NCBI GenBank assembly: GCA_937891045.1
Contig: CALBEV010000104.1
Span: 1-30,093, forward strand
Direction: 5' to 3'
DNA: 30,093 nucleotides
Origin: an uncultured Burkholderiales bacterium
GTDB taxonomy: Bacteria; Pseudomonadota; Gammaproteobacteria; Burkholderiales; Burkholderiaceae
Numbering within the stretch: the stretch's first letter is position 1; the number at the start of each line of letters is the position of its first letter. Of the stretch, positions 1 to 8,327 are shown one piece after another. Made by a program: the position numbers and the translations under genes. A model generated the notes under the pieces. It made no database searches. It was not told the DNA's origin and saw nothing but the letters and a program-made list of their open reading frames with translations.

Positions 1-1309
1 TGTCTTGCGCACTCCAGGTGGTGAAAAACATGTTCCAGCCGCCTTGCGCAGGCGGCTCTTTTTTGGCGCGGCGGGCCACCAAGGAGGCCCAGTCCATTTG
101 CTGCAAATTCACTTTGAAACCAGCAGCTTCAAGTTGTTGCTTGGCCACCAAGGGCAGCTTGGTGATGGCAGCCAAATCGGTCGGGCGCATCATGACAATC
201 GGCGTTCCGTCGTAGCCCGCTTCTTTGAGCAACTCTTTGGCTTTGGCAGCATTGCTCACACCCGTGAAGCCTGCGGTGTTTTCATCGGCGAACACCGAGC
301 TGCATGGGTAGATGCTGCGACACGGCCTGACCAACTCGGGCACGCCCACTTGGGTGTTGATGAAGGCTTGTTGGCCCACCGCCAGCATGGCGGCTTGCCG
401 CACTTTCAGGTTGTTGAATGGTGGGTGCAGATGATTGAAACGCATCACATACTGAAAACCTGCGGGCGTGAAATCGTCCACTTTCACGCCAGCGCTTTTC
501 TTCAAGGTTTCGTACTGCTCAAAGCTGGGTTGCTCGACCATGTCGACTTCACCGGCCAAGATGGCATTGAACTGGGTTTGCGGGTCGCGGATGATGACCC
601 ATTCCACGCGGTCGAAATTGACGGGCCGCCCACCAGCCAAGCCGCTGGGCGCTTCGGGGCGCGACACGTACTTGGTGTTGCGCTCGTAAACCGCGATGGC
701 GCCGGGCTTGAATTCATCGGCCTTGAAGATGAAGGGTCCCGAGCCGATCTGCTCTTTGATTTGTTCGGTGCCAGGCGTGGCGGCGATGCGGGCTGGCATG
801 ATGAACGGCACATTGCTGGAGGCTTTGCCCAAGGCTTCCAGGACGATGGCGCAAGGCTCCTTCAACACCATGCGCAGGGTGCTGGCTTCGGGTGTTTCCA
901 ATTTATCGACAAAGCCAAACAAGACGCCACCCATGGCGTCACGACTGGACCATCGTTTCAAGGATGCCGCGACATCTTCGCTGGTGACCGGCTTGCCATC
1001 GTGGAAGGCCAAACCAGGGCGCAGCTTGAAAGTCCAGGTTTTGCCGTCTTTGCTGGTGCTGTAACTTTGCACCATTTGAGGCTGGATCTTGCCCTTGCCG
1101 TCCTCAGAGAACAGGGTGTCGTAAATCATGTAGCCATGGTTGCGCGTCACATAGGCCGTGGTCCAAATGGGATCGAGCACCGCCAAATTGGTGTGGGGCA
1201 CGAAGCGAAACACCTTGTTGGGCGGCACGGCATTTTGCGCCATGGCTGTTGTGGCCAACAGCAGGGCAGCACAGCCCAGCACCAGTGTTTTCAAAAATCC
1301 TCGTCGCAT
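1..1309 (-). CDS. ABC transporter substrate-binding protein, peptide/SBP_bac_5 family (3' end outside the window)
   Basis: This is the periplasmic binding component of an ABC importer for peptides or similar solutes. The frame is open from an ATG at 1309 to the window edge, about 436 codons, so the C-terminus is missing. The start MRRGFLKTLVLG followed by a hydrophobic stretch and ATTAMAQ reads as a Sec signal peptide cut after AMA. Family 5 features follow: an early LDPIWTTAY segment, FSEDGKGKIQP, WTFKLRPGLAFHDGKPVTSEDV, GSGPFIF and a late FFTTWSAQD segment. AAAGGCAG just upstream of the ATG can act as ribosome binding site. Permease and ATPase genes would be expected downstream, beyond the left edge. 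It is divergent from the amidase gene at a 72-base gap. The family is clear; the ligand cannot be told from sequence. Confidence 0.9.
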   Translation of the reverse strand, partial: MRRGFLKTLVLGCAALLLATTAMAQNAVPPNKVFRFVPHTNLAVLDPIWTTAYVTRNHGYMIYDTLFSEDGKGKIQPQMVQSYSTSKDGKTWTFKLRPGLAFHDGKPVTSEDVAASLKRWSSRDAMGGVLFGFVDKLETPEASTLRMVLKEPCAIVLEALGKASSNVPFIMPARIAATPGTEQIKEQIGSGPFIFKADEFKPGAIAVYERNTKYVSRPEAPSGLAGGRPVNFDRVEWVIIRDPQTQFNAILAGEVDMVEQPSFEQYETLKKSAGVKVDDFTPAGFQYVMRFNHLHPPFNNLKVRQAAMLAVGQQAFINTQVGVPELVRPCRSIYPCSSVFADENTAGFTGVSNAAKAKELLKEAGYDGTPIVMMRPTDLAAITKLPLVAKQQLEAAGFKVNLQQMDWASLVARRAKKEPPAQGGWNMFFTTWSAQD

Positions 1310-1381
1310 CAGCTGCCTTTCTTTTTTGCAAGCTACATTTCAAGCTCAATATAAGCGATTCCATGATCCGCAGGCTTGTCT

Positions 1382-2809
1382 ATGGTTGTCACCGAACTCA
1401 GCGCCCAAGAACTTTCCAAAGCCCTTCACGGCAAGCAGTTGTCTTGCCGCGAGGTGATGCAGGCCTATTTAGGCCGAATCGATGCCTTGAACCCGGGCTT
1501 CAATGCCCTGGTGAGCTTGCAAGATCCTGGCCTGCTGTTGGCGCAAGCCGATGCAGCTGATCAAGCCTTGCACCGCGGTCACTCACGCGGGTGGATGCAC
1601 GGCTTTCCCATCGCTTTGAAAGATTTGGTGGATGTGGCGGGCATTCCCACCACCTGCGGCTCGCCCTTGTTGACGCACAACATCCCCAAGCAAGACGCTT
1701 TGCTGACCCAGCGCCTGAAAGCCGCTGGGGGCATCGTGATTGGCAAAACCAACACGCCTGAGTGGGGTCTGGGCTCGCACACCTTCAATCCTGTGTTTGG
1801 CAGCACGGGCAACGCCTACAACCCAGCGTTCAGTGCGGGCGGCAGCAGTGGCGGCGCGGCGGTGGCCTTGGCGCTCAGGCTGTTACCAGTGGCCGATGGC
1901 TCGGATTTCATGGGCAGCTTGCGCAACCCTGCGTCTTGGAACAATGTGTTTGGCCTGCGGCCCTCGCAAGGCCGGGTGCCAGCCTACCCCGCCAACGATG
2001 TGTGGGTGAGTCAACTCAGCACCGACGGGCCTATGGCACGCAGCATGACCGACTTGGCGCACAGCTTGGAGGTGATGGCGGGTTTTGATGCGCGGTCGCC
2101 GTTGTCGTTGGCGCCGTTGCCAAAAGGTTTTGCAAGTGGGTTGCGACCCCAAGCCAGCGGCCTGCGCATCGGTTGGTTGGGCCACTTGGACGGCTATTTG
2201 CCCATGGAAGCAGGCATCTTGCAAGCTTGCGAGCAGGGTTTGAAACGGCTTGAGGGTTTGGGCTGCAGCGTGGAACCCGTGTCGCTGGGCTACCCGCCCG
2301 AGGCGGTGTGGCAGACCTGGCTGGCATGGCGGCGTGTCCTCACGGCCTCGCGCATCGCGCCCATGGTGGCCAAGGGGCGTCACCTTGTGAAGCCTGAAGC
2401 CTTGTGGGAGTTTGACCAAGCTGCGGGCATGACCGCCACCGATTTTTTGCAAGCCAGCATCGATCGCACCGCTTTTTATCAGCACATGCTGGGACTGCTG
2501 TCCCGGTTTGATGTGTTGGTGTTGCCTTCTTGCCAAGTGTGGCCGTTTGAGATTCACAAGCGGTGGCCCGAGCAGATTGACACCCCCACTGGCAAGGTGC
2601 AGATGGACACCTACCACCGTTGGATGGAAGTGGTGCTGTATGCGAGTTTGTGCGGCCTGCCTGCGCTGAATGTGCCGGTGGGTTTCAACCCCCAAGGCTT
2701 GCCCATGGGCATGCAACTGATTGGCCAAGCGCAAGGTGACTTGGCATTGCTGTCATTGGGATTGGCTTATGAAGAGACGGTGCAAGATTGGTTGACCATT
2801 CGACCTTGA
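1382..2809 (+). CDS. Amidase-signature family amidohydrolase
   Basis: This enzyme hydrolyses a C-N amide bond through the Ser-cisSer-Lys triad of the amidase-signature family. The catalytic lysine lies in FPIALKDLVDV near residue 80. The glycine/serine-rich loop GGSSGGAAVALA supplies the cis-serine, and DGSDFMGSLRNPA carries the nucleophilic serine near residue 180. At about 475 residues it has the usual family length. The ATG at 1382 is preferred because CGCAGG lies 7 bases upstream; a TTG two codons earlier would sit almost on that site. It is divergent from a peptide-binding-protein gene, so it may act on an imported amide or peptide, but that is inference. GatA is unlikely because the sequence resembles stand-alone amidases and no gatB or gatC is present. 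Confidence 0.9.
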   Translation: MVVTELSAQELSKALHGKQLSCREVMQAYLGRIDALNPGFNALVSLQDPGLLLAQADAADQALHRGHSRGWMHGFPIALKDLVDVAGIPTTCGSPLLTHNIPKQDALLTQRLKAAGGIVIGKTNTPEWGLGSHTFNPVFGSTGNAYNPAFSAGGSSGGAAVALALRLLPVADGSDFMGSLRNPASWNNVFGLRPSQGRVPAYPANDVWVSQLSTDGPMARSMTDLAHSLEVMAGFDARSPLSLAPLPKGFASGLRPQASGLRIGWLGHLDGYLPMEAGILQACEQGLKRLEGLGCSVEPVSLGYPPEAVWQTWLAWRRVLTASRIAPMVAKGRHLVKPEALWEFDQAAGMTATDFLQASIDRTAFYQHMLGLLSRFDVLVLPSCQVWPFEIHKRWPEQIDTPTGKVQMDTYHRWMEVVLYASLCGLPALNVPVGFNPQGLPMGMQLIGQAQGDLALLSLGLAYEETVQDWLTIRP

Positions 2810-2850
2810 CCAGCATTGCCAATCAGCATTTGTGGTGCATTCAGCGCGCC

Positions 2851-2866
2851 AAGCTCGCATGAGCTT
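2851..2866. terminator. Small hairpin between convergent genes
   Basis: A perfect 6-bp stem AAGCTC/GAGCTT with a GCAT loop lies in the 76-bp gap between the convergent amidase and serine hydrolase genes. There is no T-run on either strand, so a terminator role is only suggested by position. Confidence 0.3.
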
Positions 2867-2885
2867 TCACCTAACATGATTGCAC

Positions 2886-4055
2886 TCACGGCTTCTGAAC
2901 CAAGCGCACAGCTTCGTCCACATAGCTGTAAACCTCTTTGGGAATTTGGCCATTTGGACCCAAGGTTTTTTTATCCCGGTGTTTGCCCGTTCTGACCACC
3001 ACCAAACCATGGGAAGGCACCACCATCACATATTGGCCTTCATGGCCTTGCAGCAAGTAAAACGGGTGCTGGTAATTCCAATCCATCCACAGTGAGTGTC
3101 CATAGAAAGGTTGCAAATCTGGTTGGCGCATACGCTCGACAAAGGCTTTGTCGAGCAACTGTTGGCCATTCCACACGCCATCTTGCAACAGCAGTTGTCC
3201 AATGCGGCCAAAATCTTGAGCGGTCGCGAAGATACAGCAATAGGTGCGCTCCATGCCGCCTTGTTCGCTAGGGCGATCCATGGTGTAGATGGCGTCGCTG
3301 CCCATGCCCAACGGCGCCCACAAACTGCGAGACAAATGCTGACTGACTGTGAGCGTGGGCTCTTTGGCTTGCAAGGCACGCTTGAGGAACACCCCCAACA
3401 CCTGCGTTGTGCCACTGCTGTATTCATATTCACTGCCCGGCTCACGCTCAAAGCCATGCGACAACACCAATGCCTCGGCATGCTTGCCGTAATACAAGTC
3501 GGTGGTCATGTTCAGCGGCAGGTAATAGTTCTCGTCCCACTCATGCCCGGACTTCATGCTGGCGAGTTGCGCCACCGTGGCTTTGTTGCCGCGCGGATCG
3601 TTGACGTACTCTTTGATTTGCTCGGTGATGGGCGCATCAAAGCTGCTGATGAAACCTTGTTGCACCGCCATGCCCACTTGCATGGTGGTGATGGTTTTGG
3701 CGACAGAAAAAGAGTTGGTGCGGCTTTGCGCTGTGTAGGGTGCGAAATACTGCTCATGCACCAATTGCCCATGTTGCGCCACCAAGAAAGCAGCAGTCTC
3801 GTGTTGTTGGTGGTGTTGTTGAATCGGGTCGGACAAGGTTTGTTGGTTGTAGTTGGTGGCTCTGGGCCATGCTTGCTCAGCGCCTTTGGCAATCACGCGC
3901 TGATCGAAGTTGTGGGCATCGTCGATATGGGCGGTTCGATGCCCTTGCAAATAGGTGCTGTAGAGCGCTTTCCAAATATAACCATGGCCTGAGAGTTGCA
4001 GAATGAATGCCAGCACTAGCAACAAGCCAGTCATCCACTGAATTGATTTTTTCAT
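2886..4055 (-). CDS. Serine hydrolase of the class C beta-lactamase / penicillin-binding-protein-like family
   Basis: The 389-residue protein has an N-terminal hydrophobic segment (about residues 8-22) that should act as signal anchor or signal peptide, placing the catalytic domain outside the inner membrane. SVAK at about 117-120 is the SxxK nucleophile motif. YSS in YEYSSGTTQVLG near residue 212 matches the YxN/YSN element, and the GHEGQ segment near the C-terminus replaces the KTG box. These features fit the beta-lactamase (PF00144) family, which includes esterases, D-aminopeptidases and peptidases as well as AmpC enzymes. The substrate is unknown and a true AmpC function is not suggested. 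The start codon sits just below the terminator of the tRNA gene, so it is probably transcribed separately. Confidence 0.85.
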   Translation of the reverse strand: MKKSIQWMTGLLLVLAFILQLSGHGYIWKALYSTYLQGHRTAHIDDAHNFDQRVIAKGAEQAWPRATNYNQQTLSDPIQQHHQQHETAAFLVAQHGQLVHEQYFAPYTAQSRTNSFSVAKTITTMQVGMAVQQGFISSFDAPITEQIKEYVNDPRGNKATVAQLASMKSGHEWDENYYLPLNMTTDLYYGKHAEALVLSHGFEREPGSEYEYSSGTTQVLGVFLKRALQAKEPTLTVSQHLSRSLWAPLGMGSDAIYTMDRPSEQGGMERTYCCIFATAQDFGRIGQLLLQDGVWNGQQLLDKAFVERMRQPDLQPFYGHSLWMDWNYQHPFYLLQGHEGQYVMVVPSHGLVVVRTGKHRDKKTLGPNGQIPKEVYSYVDEAVRLVQKP

Positions 4056-4072
4056 GACAGTCCCCTTGGTCG

Positions 4073-4109
4073 AAAAAAAAGCCAGTACGTTTGAAGGGTA
4101 CTGGCTTTT
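4073..4109 (-). terminator. Rho-independent terminator after tRNA-Thr
   Basis: On the minus strand the sequence forms an AAAAGCCAGTAC / GTACTGGCTTTT stem with a short loop, followed by a run of eight T. It begins 5 bases after the CCA end of the tRNA. Confidence 0.9.
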
Positions 4110-4113
4110 GGAT

Positions 4114-4189
4114 TGGTGCCGCTTGTCGGATTCGAACTGACGACCTACCGCTTACAAGGCGGTTGCTCTACCAACTGAGCTAAAGCGGC
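4114..4189 (-). tRNA. tRNA-Thr (anticodon TGT)
   Basis: The 76-base gene folds as a complete cloverleaf: acceptor stem GCCGCTT / AAGCGGC, D arm with AGCTCAGTTGGTAGAGC, anticodon stem ACCGC/GCGGT around loop CTTGTAA (anticodon TGT, reads ACA), T arm with GTTCGAATC, discriminator A and an encoded CCA. It closely resembles bacterial tRNA-Thr(TGT). A strong terminator follows. Confidence 0.96.
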
Positions 4190-4228
4190 ATGGTTGAGAT
4201 TCTAACGAAGCTTGAGGCAGGCCTTCAA

Positions 4229-4654
4229 CTATTTGATGCGTTTGAGTTGAGGGCGCACACTGCCTGCGGGCGGCGTTGGTGTTGGTTCAAGATCAGTTGG
4301 GGGTTTGGCATCCGCGGATGCATCCATGTCAACTGGCGCTGGAAACGCCATGCCTTGTCCATTTTCTTTGGCGTAAATGGCAATCACCCGCCCCATGGGC
4401 ACGGAGATTTCTCGTGCCACACCGCCGAATCGCGCCTTGAAAACAATGAATTCGTTGCTCAGTTGCAGGTTGCTGGTGGCGTCAAAACTGATGTTGAGCA
4501 CGATCTCGCCATTGCTGACGTACTCGCGGGGCACCTGCACTGAATCGTCCACTGACACAGCCACATAAGGTGTGAAGCCGTTGTCAGTGCACCATTCGTG
4601 CAAAGCGCGAACCAAATAGGGTCGCGTGGAAGAGGACTGCGTGATGTTGATCAT
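4229..4654 (-). CDS. sspB: ClpXP protease specificity-enhancing factor SspB
   Basis: SspB is an adaptor that tethers ssrA-tagged proteins to ClpXP for degradation. The 141-residue protein starts MINITQSSSTRPYLVRAL and has the family core of a beta-rich peptide-binding domain (about residues 5-95), including YVAVSVDD, GEIVLNIS, ARFGGVAREISVP and a VIAIYAKENGQGM segment. A flexible proline-rich tail (about 105-130) ends in a basic RPQLKRIK tip, which corresponds to the ClpX-binding tail in the family. It lies 11 bases downstream of sspA, the standard operon partner. Confidence 0.95.
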   Translation of the reverse strand: MINITQSSSTRPYLVRALHEWCTDNGFTPYVAVSVDDSVQVPREYVSNGEIVLNISFDATSNLQLSNEFIVFKARFGGVAREISVPMGRVIAIYAKENGQGMAFPAPVDMDASADAKPPTDLEPTPTPPAGSVRPQLKRIK

Positions 4655-4665
4655 GCAATGGCCAA

Positions 4666-5277
4666 TTACTTGCGCATGACCTTTTCAGACGGGGTCAGTG
4701 CTTCTATGTAGGCGGGGCGTGAAAAAATACGTTCCGCGTATTTCAACAAAGGGGCTGCATTTTTGGACAACTCGATGCCGTAATGGTCCAAGCGCCAGAG
4801 CAAAGGGGCAATGGCCACGTCGAGCATGGAGAAGTTATCGCCCAGCATGAACTTGTTTTTCAAGAACACAGGAGCCAGTTGAGTCAACCGGTCGCGGATA
4901 TGTGCTCGGGCTTTTTCCAACACTTTTTCGTTGGCTTTTTGTGAACGAGACTCCAGCGTGATGACGTGGGTGAACAGTTCTTTTTCGAAATTCAGCAAGA
5001 ACAAGCGAACGCGAGCCCGGTCAACGGGGTCTCCGGGCATCAGCTGGGGATGAGGAAAGCGTTCGTCGATGTACTCGTTGATGATGTTGGATTCGTACAA
5101 AATCAAATCACGTTCAACCAAAATGGGCACCTGCCCATAGGGGTTCATCACATTGATGTCCTCGGGCTTGTTGTAAAGATCGACATCGCGGATTTCAAAA
5201 TCCATGCCTTTTTCAAACAAGACAAAGCGGCAACGATGCGAAAAAGGACATACTGTCCCTGAATACAAGACCATCAT
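4666..5277 (-). CDS. sspA: Stringent starvation protein A (GST-fold RNA polymerase-associated protein)
   Basis: SspA binds RNA polymerase and alters transcription during starvation and acid stress; it has a glutathione S-transferase fold but is generally not catalytic. The 203-residue protein shows the N-terminal thioredoxin-like half (GTVCPFSHRCRFVLFEKG, then NPYGQVPILVERDLILYESNII) and the helical C-terminal half with MLGDNFSMLDVAIAPLLWRLD. Two adjacent ATGs occur at the start; the first is used, with GGAG upstream. The pair sspA-sspB after the bc1 operon is the usual beta-proteobacterial order. Tandem hairpins separate it from petC, so it may also have its own promoter. Confidence 0.95.
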   Translation of the reverse strand: MMVLYSGTVCPFSHRCRFVLFEKGMDFEIRDVDLYNKPEDINVMNPYGQVPILVERDLILYESNIINEYIDERFPHPQLMPGDPVDRARVRLFLLNFEKELFTHVITLESRSQKANEKVLEKARAHIRDRLTQLAPVFLKNKFMLGDNFSMLDVAIAPLLWRLDHYGIELSKNAAPLLKYAERIFSRPAYIEALTPSEKVMRK

Positions 5278-5306
5278 GAGAGTGGCTCCTGAAAAACGAA
5301 CGATTT

Positions 5307-5353
5307 AATGGGCAAGCCGAATGCCCATTGTAAGAACCCGTCAGAGACGGGTT
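5307..5353 (-). terminator. Two tandem stem-loops between petC and sspA
   Basis: The 89-bp gap holds two hairpins. One is AACCCGTC/GACGGGTT with an AGA loop (5335-5353); the other is AATGGGC/GCCCATT with a 9-base loop (5307-5329). Neither is followed by a convincing T-run on the minus strand. They may attenuate readthrough from petC or stabilise its mRNA 3' end. Confidence 0.45.
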
Positions 5354-5366
5354 ACGGCAAAGCAAT

Positions 5367-6131
5367 TTAGCGAATGTCTTTCCAATAGGCGGCATTCAAG
5401 CGCCAAGCAATGACGAAGAACACCAACAAGTAGAGCATGACCCACACGCCGACGCGAATGCGGGTCGATTGTGTGGGATCGGCCATCCATTGCATGTAAT
5501 TTACCAAATCGCCCACCGCCGAATCGTATGCAATGGGGCTCATCTTGCCAGGGGTGATTTGCTCCCAGCCTTTGAGCACTTGGGTGGTGTGTCCCTTGGA
5601 TTGAATTTCTTCAAACACTGGTTTGCGCTGACCTTGCAATTCCCACAAAACATGAGGCATGCCCACATTGGGGAAAGCCAAGTTGTTCCAGCCAGTGGCT
5701 TTGCTGTCATCACGGTAGTAAGTGCGCAAGTAGGTGTAGAGATAGTCTGCGCCAGAGCCGCCAGAACCGGAGCGTGAACGTGCAATCACGGTCAGATCAG
5801 GGGGGTTGCCGCCAAACCAGTCCTTGCCCTGCTTAGGGTCCATCGCTATTTTCATGGTTTCGCCCACCTTGTCGGTGGTGAACAGCAGGTTGTCCTTGAT
5901 TTGCTGCTCGGTCAGACCGATGTCGGTCAGGCGGTTAAAGCGCATGTAAGAGGCCGCGTGACAGTTCAGGCAGTAATTGACAAACAACTTGGCGCCGTTT
6001 TGCAAAGCGCCCAAATCGTTCAAACGGTCTGGCGCCTTGTCCCACGGAATGCTGGCACCTGCGGCAAAAGAAGGCACGGCAGACAAAGCGGATGTCAGGA
6101 CCAAGATCACACTGAGAATGAATTTTTTCAT
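5367..6131 (-). CDS. petC: Cytochrome c1, ubiquinol-cytochrome c reductase
   Basis: This is the c-type haem subunit of the bc1 complex, passing electrons from the Rieske centre to soluble cytochrome c on the periplasmic side. From the ATG at 6131 the protein has a Sec signal peptide ending near SFAAG. The single haem motif CLNCH lies at residues 54-58, followed by MRFNRLTDIGLT. A late NVGMPHVLWELQG segment probably supplies the axial methionine. One C-terminal transmembrane helix (VGVWVMLYLLVFFVIAW) ends in a short WKDIR tail. The ATG at 6131 with GGAG 9 bases upstream is preferred over a TTG at 6146. The gene starts 20 bases after petB, so the two are co-transcribed. Confidence 0.95.
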   Translation of the reverse strand: MKKFILSVILVLTSALSAVPSFAAGASIPWDKAPDRLNDLGALQNGAKLFVNYCLNCHAASYMRFNRLTDIGLTEQQIKDNLLFTTDKVGETMKIAMDPKQGKDWFGGNPPDLTVIARSRSGSGGSGADYLYTYLRTYYRDDSKATGWNNLAFPNVGMPHVLWELQGQRKPVFEEIQSKGHTTQVLKGWEQITPGKMSPIAYDSAVGDLVNYMQWMADPTQSTRIRVGVWVMLYLLVFFVIAWRLNAAYWKDIR

Positions 6132-6151
6132 GGTTATTGGCTCCAAGCGGT

Positions 6152-7552
6152 TCAGTGTGCGACGAAGTTCACGCGGTCTGGCACAGGCTTGGTCTCACCC
6201 ATTCGGCTCCACCAAGGCATCAGCAGGAAGAAACCGAAATAGAACAAGGTGCCAATTTGCGACACGCGTTCGCCAATCGCCGATGGTGGTTGAATGCCCA
6301 AGTAACCCAAGACAAAGAAGTTGATCACGAAAATGGCATAGAGGTAGACATGCCAATCAGGGCGGTAGCGGATGGATTTGACCGCACAGTTGTCAAGCCA
6401 TGGCAAGAAAAACAAGATAACCACAGCGCCGCCCATGACCACCACGCCCCAGAATTTAGCGTCAATGCTCAGCATCATGAGCACCAATGCAACGGCACTC
6501 CCAACCACAACCACTTTCAGGAAGTTGCTGATGTTGGCGCGGGTGGCACCCAAATAAGCGGCCACCAACACACAAAGGATGAGTCCATACATCATCTCGC
6601 TGGTGATCGCACGCAACATGGAGTAGTAGGGGGTGAAATACCACACAGGGGCAATGTGCAAAGGTGTCTTCAGTGGGTCCGCAGGAATGAAGTTGTTGTA
6701 TTCCAGGAAATAACCACCAAACTCTGGCGCAAAGAAAATGATGGCGCAAAACACCAAAAGAAAACCAATCACGCCCATCAGGTCGTGCACAGAGTAGTAG
6801 GGGTGGAACGGAATGCCGTCCAACGGTTTTCCGTTGGCGTCTTTCTTGTCTTTGATTTCCACACCGTCAGGGTTGTTGGAGCCGACTTCGTGCAAAGCGA
6901 TGATGTGCGCCACCACCAAGCCCAACAAAACCAAAGGCACGGCGATGACGTGGAAGCTGAAGAAGCGGTTCAAGGTGGCGTCGCCCACCACATAGTCACC
7001 GCGGATCAGCAAGGCCAAATCGGGGCCGATGAAAGGAATCGCAGAGAACAAATTCACAATCACTTGGGCGCCCCAGTAGGACATTTGGCCCCATGGCAAC
7101 AAATAGCCCATGAAAGCTTCACCCATCAGCGCCAAGAAAATGGCACAACCAAACACCCAGACCAATTCACGGGGCTTGCGGTAAGACCCGTAAATGAGAC
7201 CGCGGAACATGTGCAGATAGACCACCACAAAAAAGGCTGAGGCGCCCGTGGAGTGCATGTAGCGAATCAGCCAACCCCAGGGGACATCTCGCATGATGTA
7301 CTCCACTGAAGCGAAGGCTTCATCGGCGTCTGGTTTGTAGTGCATCACCAAGAAAATACCAGTCAGGATTTGAATCACCAAGACCAGCAGTGACAGCACG
7401 CCAAAAAAGTAAAAGAAGTTGAAATTCTTGGGCGCGTAGTACTCGCTCATGTGCTCTTTGAAGAGCTTGGAGAGCGGGAATCTGTTGTCAATCCAGTTCA
7501 GGGCTTTTTCAGCCGCTGGCGCATTGGGTGGAACGTCTTTGAATTCAGCCAT
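6152..7552 (-). CDS. petB: Cytochrome b, ubiquinol-cytochrome c reductase
   Basis: This is the membrane core of the bc1 complex, carrying haems bL and bH and the two quinone sites. The 466-residue protein has the family order: an N-terminal RFPLSKLFKEH segment, a first four-helix bundle with YMHSTGASAFFVVVYLHMF and SYRKPRELVW, GYLLPWGQMSYWGAQV, the second haem-histidine helix (SFHVIAVPLVLLGLVVAHI), and the C-terminal b/VI-type helices. The Qo-site motif reads PVWY (IAPVWYFTPYY) where mitochondria have PEWY; variants at this glutamate are known in beta-proteobacteria. It lies between petA (15-base gap) and petC. Confidence 0.96.
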   Translation of the reverse strand: MAEFKDVPPNAPAAEKALNWIDNRFPLSKLFKEHMSEYYAPKNFNFFYFFGVLSLLVLVIQILTGIFLVMHYKPDADEAFASVEYIMRDVPWGWLIRYMHSTGASAFFVVVYLHMFRGLIYGSYRKPRELVWVFGCAIFLALMGEAFMGYLLPWGQMSYWGAQVIVNLFSAIPFIGPDLALLIRGDYVVGDATLNRFFSFHVIAVPLVLLGLVVAHIIALHEVGSNNPDGVEIKDKKDANGKPLDGIPFHPYYSVHDLMGVIGFLLVFCAIIFFAPEFGGYFLEYNNFIPADPLKTPLHIAPVWYFTPYYSMLRAITSEMMYGLILCVLVAAYLGATRANISNFLKVVVVGSAVALVLMMLSIDAKFWGVVVMGGAVVILFFLPWLDNCAVKSIRYRPDWHVYLYAIFVINFFVLGYLGIQPPSAIGERVSQIGTLFYFGFFLLMPWWSRMGETKPVPDRVNFVAH

Positions 7553-7567
7553 GGTAGGTGTGCGCCT

Positions 7568-8167
7568 TTAAGCTTTTTTATCTTCGCCAATCAACAGGCG
7601 TGTCTCGGAGAGGTACATGTGGGGTGGCACTTCGAGGTTGTCTGGTGCAGGCTTGTTTTTGTAAACCCGACCAGCCATGTCGAAGGTGGATCCATGGCAC
7701 GGACAGAAAAAGCCGCCTTGCCAGTCGTCAGGCAATGATGGCTGTGGGCCGGTTTGAAATTTGTCGCTGGGGGAACAGCCCAAATGCGAGCAAATACCCA
7801 CACCAACAAAGATTTCAGGCTTGATAGAGCGGGCCTGGTTGCGGGCATATTCAGGGGTCAACTCGGCGGGATTGCGCTTGGACTCGGGGTCTGCGAGTTG
7901 GGACTCGACTTTCTTCAAGGCTTCAATTTGTTCTGGCGTTCGGCGCATGATCCAAACTGGCTTACCGCGCCATTCAACGGTGAGTTTTTCACCAGGCTTG
8001 ATGGCTGAAATGTCAACTTCAACGGCGGCACCAGCTGCTTTAGCTCGCTCTGAGGGGCTGAATGCGCTGATGAAAGGAACCGCGACGGCTGCGCCGCCTA
8101 CTGCACCTGCGCAACCGGAGGCAATCAGCCATGTGCGCTTGTCGGTGTCCACAGTGGTGTCACTCAT
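7568..8167 (-). CDS. petA: Rieske iron-sulfur subunit of the cytochrome bc1 complex
   Basis: This protein carries the 2Fe-2S centre that takes the first electron from ubiquinol. The 199-residue protein has an N-terminal signal-anchor (about residues 12-33) and two cluster motifs, CSHLGC (126-131) and CPCHGS (155-160), containing the two Cys and two His ligands and the disulfide cysteines. The region before the anchor reads DTDKRTWLIA: lysine-arginine where a twin-arginine signal would have RR. A KR pair can be tolerated by Tat, and tatABC is nearby, so Tat export remains likely by family. It is the first gene of petA-petB-petC; the promoter should lie in the 160-bp gap to the divergent mscL. 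Confidence 0.96.
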   Translation of the reverse strand: MSDTTVDTDKRTWLIASGCAGAVGGAAVAVPFISAFSPSERAKAAGAAVEVDISAIKPGEKLTVEWRGKPVWIMRRTPEQIEALKKVESQLADPESKRNPAELTPEYARNQARSIKPEIFVGVGICSHLGCSPSDKFQTGPQPSLPDDWQGGFFCPCHGSTFDMAGRVYKNKPAPDNLEVPPHMYLSETRLLIGEDKKA

Positions 8168-8327
8168 GAAAGACCTCTATGTTTCTATGCGAATTTGAGT
8201 TAGCCAGACATTCTAACCGAGCCTCTCAGGTCGAACCCGCACAATGGTTTCTACTTAATTGAATACGGAATAAATCACAAAAAAATATGAGAGCATTCTT
8301 TAGTTCAACTAATTTGGGAGTTTGACC

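Noticed and set aside
5..1354. Long plus-strand open frame of 449 codons
   Set aside because: It is antisense to the peptide-binding-protein gene, whose translation shows clear family motifs and a signal peptide; the opposite frame has histidine/glycine-rich antisense composition.
1883..2734. Minus-strand open frame inside the amidase gene
   Set aside because: Shadow of the amidase, which carries all catalytic motifs on the plus strand.
6152..7552. PVWY in place of PEWY at the cytochrome b Qo site as a defect
   Set aside because: Variation at this glutamate is known in bacterial cytochrome b, and the rest of the protein is intact.
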